Assembly (NCBI GenBank): GCA_963920575.1
Contig: OY986967.1
Span: 6,529,166 to 6,593,165, forward strand
DNA length: 64,000 nucleotides
Reading direction: 5' to 3'
Source: Narthecium ossifragum
Taxonomy: Eukaryota > Streptophyta > Magnoliopsida > Dioscoreales > Nartheciaceae
A program made the translations under genes and the position numbers. This document shows, one piece after another, positions 33,144 to 43,277 of the stretch; position 1 is the stretch's first letter; the number at the start of each line of letters is the position of its first letter. Under the pieces are notes generated by a model that saw only the letters and a program-made list of their open reading frames with translations, searched no databases and was not told where the DNA came from.

Positions 33144-34127
33144 ATGAAAAATGAATTATATCAAGACTATTTGAGATCATGTTCTATGAGGTCGAGAGAT
33201 GGAATGTCCCAAACAACAGTTCGTAAGAAAAGTATATACGAATTGAGAGAGGAGAATAGAATGAGTCATGTTTCTGTCAATGAGTATCTTCCTAATTATA
33301 AGATTAACGTATTGAAAAGAAAGATTTCATCATTTGCACAAAAGGATGCTGAGACATTATGTGTTGCATGGCAGCAATTTAACAATTTAATAGTTTCATG
33401 CCGTCAACATGGTTATGCTAGTTGGCGTTTAGTTAGCTATTTTTATTATGGATTAAATGAGCATGAACGTGAAATTCTTGAAACAAGATGCAAGGGTGAG
33501 TTTTTGCAGATTGATCCAGATGAAGCTATGAAGCACTTCAATGAGCCTGTTGAGACGACTCATACACAGACGGTTCCGGGGAGCTGGGATGATTATCATG
33601 GTCATATCAATGCCAAATTCTACAAGCATCCCAATGTCGCCTCAACGTCCAACAGCTATCTGCAACACATTGAGCCTTTCTACTCTTATCCTAGTGCTTA
33701 TGATGATTATGTGCATGATACTTATGTTGCTACTTCCCATGATGTGCATGTTGATGAGCATAACACGGATGATGCATGTGTCGATGACTTTAGTGCTTGT
33801 GCTGCATACATCCATGATTTTAATGCTTATGGTGCACATGCTCAAGTTGTTCATGTTGATGATGCATATGCTCATGATTGTAGTGCTAGTGGACATGTTC
33901 AAAATTCTAGTCCTATTGATGCACAAGCTATTGATTCTAATGTGTGTGATGCATATGCACATGATTTTAGCGCTCACAAGCATGTTCATGATACTAACAT
34001 TCACTATACCTATGCTCATGATTCCAATGTTAGTAATGCACATGTTCATGCCTCTGATGCTGAAGATGCACATGTTTCTCCTCAACTTTCTATGGCAGAG
34101 ATTTTGGACTTACTTAAGGAGGCTTAA
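33144..34127 (+). CDS. Gag-like protein with His/Asp-rich repeat tail
   Basis: The 327-codon ORF opens at ATG 33144 after a pyrimidine-rich leader. Residues ~70-150 resemble the helical gag domain of Athila/gypsy elements (ETLCVAWQQFNNLIVSC, LVSYFYYGLNEHEREILETR, DEAMKHFNEPVE). Residues ~195-310 are a low-complexity repeat dominated by Ala, His, Asp and Val, with a recurring AYAHD(F/S/C)(S/N)A core every 14-30 residues. The end is LSMAEILDLLKEA. No zinc knuckle or protease is present. The ORF is intact, whereas all pol genes in the window are broken. After the TAA the same frame continues with an acidic peptide-like stretch (to about 34415) interrupted by stops, so the ancestral protein may have been longer. 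The function of the tail is unknown; metal or nucleic-acid binding is a guess. Confidence 0.75.
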   Translation: MKNELYQDYLRSCSMRSRDGMSQTTVRKKSIYELREENRMSHVSVNEYLPNYKINVLKRKISSFAQKDAETLCVAWQQFNNLIVSCRQHGYASWRLVSYFYYGLNEHEREILETRCKGEFLQIDPDEAMKHFNEPVETTHTQTVPGSWDDYHGHINAKFYKHPNVASTSNSYLQHIEPFYSYPSAYDDYVHDTYVATSHDVHVDEHNTDDACVDDFSACAAYIHDFNAYGAHAQVVHVDDAYAHDCSASGHVQNSSPIDAQAIDSNVCDAYAHDFSAHKHVHDTNIHYTYAHDSNVSNAHVHASDAEDAHVSPQLSMAEILDLLKEA

Positions 34128-36030
34128 ACCAAGCCTAATTTTGACTCTTTCATTATGCAGTTACTTATGAGGGACGAGGAGAAGGCACGCCAACTATGCT
34201 AGGTAATCACATCTTTCAGTGTGCATGAACTCCGATGGACACATCAATTGGAAGAAGACGAAGTACTCCAGTACGGGCCGGTCAGTAGCGAGGAAGATCT
34301 GGACGACTTCCAAGACCACCACGACCAGGTATTCGTTGAACCTCCATCGGCTGAACTTCAAGTCATTGCTTCTAAGCTGCGAGGTATATTTCCAGTGTTT
34401 ATTTCATCTCCTTAGATAGTTAAGAAGAACATGACCTTGATAGATACTTTTAGACTTCGACGGATTTATTTCAGATTTTGTGATCTTACCATCCTTGACC
34501 ACGAGCATGATGACACTATTGATATTTCATTGAATGAGTCACTGACAGTTGAGCACAATGATGACACATATTTCTATTTGAGAGATCTAACTATCTTGTC
34601 TATTGGTGTTAGAATGCAAAAACTAGTTCTCTCAGTTGGAATATGCCACTTGGATTCACCTGGTGAATTACCTTTGGTGATATTACTAAGGTTAACCTTT
34701 CAGGTCATGGCACTTACTGATTTTGCATATCATCGTGCTAGTGCACGGCCGCCAAGGGCGCGATTAAAAATCCTTGTCTTATATATAGTAGTCTAGTTTG
34801 CTCGATTTGCTTTCTTGTATGCTTGAGAATGCTTGAGTTATTTTTATGTTGTGTGCTTGCATATTTGTTTTTGTTTTCAATTTGTTTTGCTTTTGTTTTT
34901 AGGTGCTCGAGCAGTCCCTGCCTTCTGTTGGAGATTTTGGCCAACCATCATTGGGATGGAGATTTTGGCCACCATGAGGAGCCTTGAGGAGATATTCGCT
35001 TATTTTATCAGGTGGCCTCGCTCCTATATCGATTTATAATTCTTATCTATTCTATTTAAAATTGAAACCCACACTCTGTTTTATTCTATTGCCATGATTA
35101 GCACACATTGAGGACAATGCGAATTTTAGGTTGGGGCGTGTAGACATACATGATCTCATGCTTGCTACTTTGTGGGTTTAATAGTGTTGAATTGAGCATG
35201 TTACTAGAAATTATACATGAGTTGAAATTTTTATGCTTATTATATATGTTGCTTTCATATGGATTGGCCTATACATTGATTGCTTGCGTGATAACCTGAA
35301 GGTAGAACATCATATGATTCACACACGAACACTTTATGTGCAGTGGTAATTATACTCACAAGAGGAATGAGCATGCTATTGTCAATCGAGACCATGATTT
35401 CAACATTAGCTAGTGTTGAGTATTGCATGTAGAAAAAAAAAGAAAAAGAAAATGAAAAAGCTCTGGGGCTTGATCAAGCTGTGCCTAAACAACTATTAGG
35501 TGATCTACTGAGTAACAGGGTGTTCTTGTCTCAGGAAACGGAGAGCTCGCGTAAAAAGGTAGAACCATTGATAGCTAAAAAAAACAAAAAAAGAAAAAAA
35601 AAACTATTCAGTGTTTTGCTAAGTAACCGGGTCTCCGCGCCTCAAGAAGCAGAGAGTGCTCGCGTAAAAATGCAAAATGTCTGATAGCTGAAGAAAAAAG
35701 AAAAACAGAAAGTGCGAGGGTTGGATGATTGGTCATGAAGATAGTAGTGTGTTTGGATTAATGGTGGGTAGAAGTTGCTTCTGTATGTAACATTTATTTG
35801 TTACGTCACATGTGTTTTTCTGGATGGTGATTAGCATGTTTGATGTGTAGAAGTTGATTTCATATGTTGGTAGTATGTGTATGAGTATAAAACGTTTTCG
35901 TGCTCTGTACTGTATAAAACACTACTGACTTGATAAGGCAGAATTTTTATCATGTATGTCTACATCCTTGAACCGTTAGTGTGCTTAATTATATTTTATG
36001 CGTTTTGAATTGCTACAGACTAGCAATAAG
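34128..36030 (+). other. 3' internal region of the Athila-like element
   Basis: It contains a decayed acidic ORF remnant (34140-34415) and a stretch with weak coding potential to 34796, then non-coding DNA. Two related copies of a 'ctgagtaacagggt...gagagctcgcgtaaaaa' block at about 35500-35560 and 35615-35670 are embedded in A-rich runs. The 'cattgaggacaatgcgaa' motif is at 35105-35130. No pol motif was found. Confidence 0.6.
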
Positions 36031-36044
36031 ATGGTTGGGGGGTG
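36031..36044 (+). other. Polypurine tract of the Athila-like element
   Basis: ATGGTTGGGGGGTG directly precedes the 3' LTR start. Confidence 0.75.
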
Positions 36045-36404
36045 TGATGAGTGCATGAAAGTGCACTCTAAACAACCTTATAGCCATCTCAATTGCGATA
36101 TCTTCACCCTTAATCAACTTCTTTAGCACTATTTTTATACTTTTATGTGCTTCACATAGTTGTTTGAAAAATGCAGGAAATTGGAGCTAAAAGAAGCTGA
36201 AAAGAGTATATGGATCAACTTTAAAGATTAAACAGTACCTACTGATGAAGAACCAGATGATGTACCATATATAATTAGAAAGCTCTTGAAGTCTAGTTTC
36301 TGGAGAATTTTACAGTTCGTGATTCAGAGTTTTTTAGAGGAAGTTACGGCAATTTTAGTACTGATGGCGCAGTCTGGATGGCAAAACAGTAAATACTCTG
36401 GAAA

Positions 36405-36620
36405 AAAAGATCGATCCTTCTCCCTAAAAGGATCGATCCTTTTATGCAGGCAACCTGATAGAACGCATACTTTTCAGATGTTCACAGTAGGATTGATCCT
36501 ACTATCCATCCTACTGAGAAGGATCGATCTTACGCCTAGCAAAGGATCGATCCGAGTCGAGCGTAGCCAGAAATTGAAGATTTTGATGCAAAGGATGGAT
36601 TCTACACCTATGGAATGATC
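36405..36620. repeat. GATCGATC palindrome cluster in Athila-like U3
   Basis: It holds perfect or near-perfect AAGGATCGATCCTT-type palindromes and half sites, six or so in ~215 bp, and ends ~65 bp before the TATA box. Single-base changes in some copies (ggatggat, ggattgat) show decay from a common unit. Confidence 0.85.
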
Positions 36621-36686
36621 GATCCTACTTTGCCAGTGAAGAAAATCACGGTTCAGATCTAATCCGAGGATGGAGACACTTTGGGC

Positions 36687-36694
36687 TATAAATA
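36687..36694 (+). promoter_or_regulatory. TATA box of the Athila-like 3' LTR
   Basis: TATAAATA, identical in position and context to 22745-22752. Confidence 0.75.
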
Positions 36695-37630
36695 GGACTC
36701 TTTCTAGGGTTCCAAGTGGGTTTTCTACAGAGCTTTGGAGGGGAGAAAAGGAAGAAAGAAGATGAAGAAATCTTCATCCATGACCGAGTAATCCGCGGGC
36801 ATGGTGGACGGATGATCTAGCGAGGACTAGGGTTTCTTCTTCATCATGGTTCATAGTTTTAATCTTTATTTTTTAAACTCTATTTATGTATTGGATCTTT
36901 ACAGATTTCTTTGTGGTTAAACATTATTATAAACCCAGTCACGCTTCTTTTATGATATTGTGATCCCATAGTTATCTCTTTTGATTCTCCTACCGAGTCT
37001 CGTGAGACCTTTGCTATGCATTGCCCGTAGTGACAGCTGGTATTGTGTATTCTTAGGGATATGGTAAGACAAGGTTGGGGCTCTATACCGAGGAATCTTT
37101 GTTATGCGTTGCCTGCAGTGATAGTCGGTATCGTGTATTCTTAGAATCTGCTAGGACGGAGTTAGGGTTACAACGAGAAGAACCAAACGTAGAAAGAGAC
37201 ATTTATGTTTTATCAGATTCATAATTCTATATCTTCCGGTTAAGGTGATTGGGATGTGAATCCATTAACCGAGTATTACATGAACGGTTGGTAGAAGATG
37301 AACCTAAATCTGATTGAAGTGATTCCTGAAGCCTACCCTTATTAAAATCCTGATATCTCTAGTTGACCTTACATTATCATTAAAGCCTTTGATCTAATTT
37401 AGTTAATTCTTAAGTTCTTGTTTGTTTTCAATTCATTGTTATTTACGTTTTGGATGTTTTCTGCTTGTCTCTCTGTGGGTTCGAACTATCTTATACTGTA
37501 CTGCACCGCGACCGCTGTACGTGACACATTTGAGCGATATCAGTAGGTACAAAGCTAAGTTTGACTACCTTAGAATTTAGGAAGTTTTCTAAAGCTTCTT
37601 AAGTTTTCTCACACCTCTTATACTGTTAGA

Positions 37631-38116
37631 ATGTCTTCCACTGATTCGACAACATCTTCGCTCTATCCCTTGTGCTTCTGTGGTCGAAAAACAAAGTTGA
37701 GGACTTCCAGGATAATAAGTAATCCTGAGAGAAGAATTTTTGGATGTTCAGATTACAAGGTAAACCTACATTTCTACTACATTCACTGAAATCTAAATGT
37801 GCTTAAGTTTTGAGTGCTTGTAGGATGGGTGTAATTTCTTCATCTGGGTAGACGGGGGTGCCTGCGATTGTGAGAATTTTTATCTAGCATTGAAATGAGG
37901 GCGAAGATGCAAACCTTGGAAGCTTAATTGGAGAAGTTGAAGTCCAAAGAGGTAGAAGACATGGCTCAAGTTCAGTTGTGGAGAGCCTGCCGCCAGCATA
38001 AAGAAGATGAAAACCTTAGGTTGGTGTTGGAGGTGAAGAAACTGGAAAATAAATACAAAAGATTATGGTTTTCCATATTGTTGCTGTGTCTCCTTCTCGT
38101 ATCTGCAATGCAGTGA
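37631..38116 (+). pseudogene. GRF zinc-finger protein gene, broken
   Basis: Exon 1 (37631-37759) encodes a GRF-type finger start, LYPLCFCGRKTKLRTSRI then NPERRIFGCSDYK. A GT-AG intron (37760-37823) is followed by exon 2 with DGCNFFIWVDGGACDCENFY. A 1 bp frameshift near 37890 and a TAA (37925-37927) break the frame. The restored phase carries a Lys/Glu-rich coiled-coil-like helix (from 37928) and a C-terminal hydrophobic segment (LWFSILLLCLLLVS) ending at 38116. The layout of GRF finger, coiled coil and tail anchor is typical of small plant GRF proteins of unknown role. It lies head-on to the transposase gene at 38914-41066, inside what looks like one Mutator-like element. Confidence 0.75.
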
Positions 38117-38299
38117 TGCAGGATTTAGTGTTGTTTTCCACAGTGCAGCTGTGTTCTGTCTCTTCCTTGTATCTACAATGCTGACTTGATGCAGCATTTA
38201 GTTTTGTTATCATCTATTTATTTGTCACTTGTAACATTTGGATGTGAAGTAAATGTGTTTGGTTCTATGTAATTAATTTCTGTAGTAGTAAATGTGATT

Positions 38300-38800
38300 T
38301 GGTAGCTACACACATCATCAGTTGTGGTAACTTGTAACAATTCTAGGTGTATTGACAATAAACCTGGCAGCTATACATAACCTAGCTTCTACGCATCACA
38401 GATAAACTTGGCAGCTACGCACATCATCAGTTGTGTGAACCTATATTTTTAACAAACCTGGCAGTTACACATAAACCACAACATAGACAAAAGCACTTTT
38501 CAATAGCATAAACATGGTTGTTATACATTTAACAAAAAGAAGCTCATAACATTTACTGAAAATATGCCTGTACATTTCACATGGCATGTACAAAACATTC
38601 ACTACAACAGAAATTAAACTGTATGTGTCACAAAACATGCATGTACATTTCACAAGACATAACATAGCATCCACCGCATCATGTTGACACAAAAGGATAC
38701 CGTAACGTGACACTGTTCTCACAACAAAAAAAGGACTGTTTCAACAAAAATTAAACAAAACAAACATATCATCAGTTGTGTGAAGTTTCCTCAATTTCTG
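38300..38800. repeat. Short dispersed repeats between two convergent genes
   Basis: The phrase 'ggcagctacgcacatcatcagttgtg' and shortened forms occur near 38305, 38345, 38412, 38460 and 38765. The stretch has no ORF with motifs. It is probably the shared 3' region of the converging genes. Confidence 0.5.
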
Positions 38801-38913
38801 GCTCGGTGGTTTATCTGTGAACTTCTAGCTGTTCCTGCTACCCTTGGAGTCCTAAAAGAAGCATTAAATACTCTACCTTCCTGGTCATAAATCTGGGACC
38901 ATTCACCTTGGGG

Positions 38914-41066
38914 CTATGAGGGTGATGGTCGGCTGGGTCCAGATATGTAGGAGTCTGGTTGAACTGGAATCCAGTCCTGGCCAGGTTTTGTTGGGTTATA
39001 ACTTGACAGTGCACCTATTTGATTGAAAGTTGCTGCTCTTCCTGCTCCCCTTGCTCTTCCTTCCCTTAGTCCTAGTGCACTTGGTGCTCTTGCGCCTATT
39101 GCTCCTCTAGTTACACCTCCCCTTGCTATCGGGGTTGCGGCTCTTTCTGCACCTCTTCCTCCCACTGGTGTTGTTGTTACTCCTCTTCCTCTTCCTCCCA
39201 TTGATGTTGCTACTACCCCTCCTCTTCCTCCTCCTATGCCATGCCCTCTTCTTTCTCCTCCTCCCACTGCATATCTTGCTACACACCCAGGGATCCATGG
39301 CTGTCTTCCATATTGGTTGCTGGGTAGCTACATGTGGTCATGTTGTAAATGTGGCATCACCAGTTAAAAAAAAAACTGGACTGAAAAACAATTACTACTA
39401 AAAGAGTTGAAAAACCATTACTATATTCTACTTACATGATTGTCTGCAGCTGATCATGCATCAAGAACAGGTTCATCAGCAGATCCAGCTCCCAATACTT
39501 GACCCCCACCCCCTCCTATAGGTCTCATAGCCTGTGGAGTTCACATGACATGCTTAATAATCAAACAAATTACATAATAACTTGTCAAGTCACAGTGAAT
39601 ACCTGCCGCCTGCCTCTCCCTCTTGGTCTTACTGGCTCCCGACTAGCACTGCTCATGGCATGTGTAATTCATATACAATAAGTAGTATATCTAAAATTTG
39701 GTCGTGCCCTGGATTAAAACTCTGCTGGTGATTTGGTGGGCTTGAGACATGGAGGTTTGGTGCAGGTTCTCTTGTTGTGCCTCCACTCCCAGCAATTTGT
39801 GCACTTCATAGTTGTATGCCTCCTCTTGAGTCTATGACTGCTTGGCTCCTCATATGGACCCCTTCTTCTCAGCTTCTTGGGCCTTCCAGATCTCTTCTTA
39901 TAGGCTGGGGGCTTTATAGTATCAGACCCAACCCTCATCCAAAGCTTGGGCCCATTCACAGGTCTAATGGTGTGTTGGTATGCTTGCAAATAGGTATCCT
40001 TACGCGCCAAATACATGCATTGGCATGTGCACATGGAAGCACTATCAGCTCCCACTTTCTGCAGCTACAGCTCTTCTCAGCCAAGTTGATAATAAACTTG
40101 TCATCAAAGTAGGTCACCTCAAACTTATCTGGATTTGCCAGTGAAGGGGTCTAGTATCTAGTGTCTAATTTGGTCTCCTCTATCTTCTTCTGAATCCTAG
40201 GGCAGATGTCTTTATCAAGAACTTGCATATGTTCCCTGTTAACCCCATCCTTATCATTAGCTTTATCCTAATCTCCTCTAACATTGTAATCAGTGGCTTC
40301 TTCCCAGCATCTAGAATGAACTTGTTGAATGCCTCCGACATGTTATTGGATAACAGGTCACATTTTGGTTAGAACTCAAAAGCATGTCTGCACCACTAGG
40401 TCGGTGTCAATTTGGTAAGATAATCAAATGCTTCTGGATTTATGTTCTTCATCTCCAATATTATATTCGAGAAGTATTCCTTGGTGGTGGCCTTTGTTGT
40501 ATCCCACATTATCTACTTCAACACCAGACCCTAGTGTACCTTGTTGAAGTTGGCATATAAATGCCTGGCACATAATCTATGGTCTATTTCAGGCATTAGG
40601 TCTTGCATTGGTGGAATAAGTCCCTACAACCCTCACAAAAGAAGGTGTTATTACAAACATATAGAAGCATATAGAATAAAGCAACACAACACTTGAAAAG
40701 CAGTTACATGCAACTAATCTCGTAAATAATAGCTGCTATCAGACATAACATAAAAAAAACACTTGAAAAGCACATAAAAGCATATAGAAGCATAGCATGT
40801 ACCATGATACTATAACGCAGCTACCATGTTCTAGCATAGTACAACTACATGCTATTAAGGCTTAACTTTAAAAAACCACATGCTACTATAACACAACTAC
40901 TATAACATAGCTACATGCTTCTATGCAATAAAGCAAACAAATCAAGCATATAGAATAAAGCAACATGAAAAGAAGCTCACCATATGTTGATCAATGATAA
41001 ATGTCCACCTCTTCTCCTAAACAGATCCAACATCAGACAAAAGCAGCTCTAGGAACCAGGTCCATG
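38914..41066 (-). pseudogene. MURA-type Mutator transposase gene, C-terminal half, broken
   Basis: On the minus strand, an exon from 41066 to 40981 (TWTWFLELLLSDVG, then RWTFIIDQHM) ends at a GT donor. The AG acceptor at 40624 starts an exon reading GLIPPMQDLMPEIDHRLCARHLYANFNK, then CDLLSNNMSEAFNKFILDAGKKP, a SWIM finger (SCSCRKWELIVLPCAHANA, about 40080-40025), and a VNGPKLW / KKRSGRPKK / CTNCWEWRHNKRTC tail to 39714. A Gly/Arg/Ala-rich block, 39267-38914, is probably a last exon. Several stops and frameshifts are present. The N-terminal half with most of the DDE domain is missing: the Tekay LTR at 41067 abuts it, and no transposase continues at 47155. The reading is from family knowledge of MuDR transposases. 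Confidence 0.85.
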
Positions 41067-43277
41067 TGTCGCGCCCCGACCAGCGAAAGCCACACCGGGC
41101 CGGGCGACGCGAACCGGAACCTAACCAACCGCGGAAAAATTATGACGAGGGCCCCTCTAACCTATTGATCTTCCTAATCAATTCATCAAGCACCCTCAAT
41201 TAAAGATTAAAGATTACAGAAACCTCAAACTGAAATATTTATAAATTCAAAGGTACAATATACAAAACCTCGAACATGGGAAATCAAGTACAAACATTTA
41301 TACACTCCTGTAGGAGGCTAACTATGCAAGGGTTCAGGAACACACAGATCACCACTCCTCAAACTCCGTCAGGCGCCGCTGCACCGCCGACCAACTGCTC
41401 GGTAGGGGCCACTGAAGAGGAGCTAACGCCTGCACCTACAAAACGCAGCCCGGATAGGAATGAGCAACTAAGCTTACCAGGGAAACTACACTATGACACA
41501 TGGAAGGAAGAGGGAAACGCAACAGTGCTGCCCTCTAGCAAGGTCTGGGTGTATACAGGGGTCCCATAACCCTACCGAGTGTCCATGAGGTCCACAATCA
41601 TGATCTTCCAGGCGAGCTGGTCACACGACGGATCACGCTCAGTAAGCAGGAAACCAACCCTGCTGACTCACAAGCAGGAAACCGGCACTGCTGGCAGGAA
41701 ATAGCACCGCTGAGTAGGCACGTCCTCTACTCAAGATTCGTTATAACCGGATACTGGCTACACCCCAGAACCAGGCTCGAGGCCGACAGAACCTCTAAAT
41801 CATCAATCAACAAGTGTTCTAGTATTTAGGCCAATCATCGAAATCGACTGAACACAACCATTCAAATCTGGACCAAGCAACCCAGCCCCGGTCCTAAGGC
41901 TAACTCCAAGCTTCCAAACCTTGGGACGGTGATACCACAGATCGCTGACGCCCTAGCCTTATGCAACTAATGGACAACCAGATGCAAGCTATGAACATAC
42001 GCAGGGGAAACAGGTAAGCATGCAACACATGTGATGATAATTAAACACGGTCTGGGCTCGGCACCCTGCCGGCCCGGGGTGGTGAACAATAAATACATGC
42101 CAAGGGACTGCTGCAGTGGTAAACCCACCAACTGTAGCCTGTCCTCCAAACGACAGCATGTTATAGGAAGTAACCCCGACAAACAAGATTAACAGTACAA
42201 CATGCTATGTACACATCCCGGGAGTCGTCACTCTCCCGGTTCACCACTACCCCTCATTATGGGGGCTAACCTGCTCAAGGATATGTACAAGTTATAAAGC
42301 GGTAAAGAAAACCGCATACACGAAGCCCCGTGGGCAAAAACTAGTGAAAACACTTCCCTGTCACCCAAAGGATCAATCATCTCCAAAGGAGATGATCGAT
42401 CTTCCTAGTGATAGGAAGTTTCCATCCCTGTCAAGCCCAAGGTGATCGATCCTTCCTCTGAAAGGATCGATCATCCTCGCGACAGAGATCTCACCCATGC
42501 AAGCCAAGGAGAAGTGATCGATCATCCCCACCAGATGATCGATCCTTCTCGGGCTAAGCATGATGCACCAAGAGTGATCGATCCTTCCTCAGCAAGGATT
42601 GATCCTGTTGGGTTCTCCGGCAATCGAACGATGAGAAATACCGTCGGAAAACTTTACCAAATCCCACAAAACCTTGGAATCTTGTATTACGAAGAACCAC
42701 GAGTCCAAAATCGGTATGTATGCCAAAAACCATCGAACATACAATAAGATTAACTCAAACCAAACACAAACCAAACTCAAACCTCACAAAACCAGAAAGG
42801 AAGTAGGTAGAATCCCTACCTAGACTAGATCAGCTTCAATACCAGCTTAGGAACGACGGATTTCAAAAGGATTCAAAGAAGAAGGTCACACCCGTTTTAT
42901 AGATGGACGAACCGACTTATGAATGATCGATCCTGAATGACGATTGCAACTTCCTGTCATCAAATGATTGATCATCCTAGCAAGGGAAGATTGATCCTTT
43001 AGTGCAGAAAGCTAGACTTTGGCTAAAACACAAGCCCAAACCCGGATATTTTGATCCCGGGTTCACCTAACTGTTCTAATTAGACAGTATCACAAACACG
43101 ATCAGTGTGTGCACACGCGGATGTGAACCAAACCGACAATGCATAATTTACCAAATTTCCCTTGCGGTCCAAGAAACAATGCGATCCACCAGATCGCGTG
43201 CTCGACGTGAAACAAGCAAACGAGCCATGGGCCTGACCCAGCCGGTCGACCCAGGAGTAGAGGGACAGGTCCTCACA
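41067..43277 (-). repeat. Tekay-type LTR with two GATCGATC clusters
   Basis: It is 2,211 bp. A TATA box (minus TATAAAA) lies at 42895-42901. Palindromes at 42918-43005 lie directly upstream of it on the minus strand, and a second cluster at 42366-42605 lies downstream in the transcribed part. Confidence 0.88.

Larger units (their letters stand above)
22098..37542 (+). mobile_element. Gag-only Ty3/gypsy (Athila-type PBS) element split by a Tekay element
   Basis: LTRs (left 22098-23053 plus 32378-32922; right 36045-37542) start TGATGAGTGC and are flanked by the duplication GTAGG (22093-22097, 37543-37547). The 5' LTR is followed by a primer site of the tRNA-Asp type used by Athila elements. 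The internal part is only ~3.1 kb, with one long ORF encoding a gag-like protein and no protease, RT, RNase H or integrase. Its 3' region has the motif 'attgaggacaatgcgaatttt' before the purine tract, as in Athila relatives. It is therefore a non-autonomous element that would need pol in trans. Confidence 0.9.
36045..37542 (+). repeat. 3' LTR of the Athila-like element
   Basis: It is 1,498 bp, TGATGAG...ATATCA, followed by the GTAGG duplication. It aligns with the split 5' LTR with a few percent differences. U3 palindromes are at 36405-36620 and a TATA box at 36687. Confidence 0.93.

Noticed and set aside
33541..34170. Met/Leu/Ile-rich ORF overlapping the gag-like gene in another frame
   Set aside because: It is a frame shadow of the GAT/CAT-rich repeat. 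The frame starting at 33144 carries the gag-like motifs and its own start.
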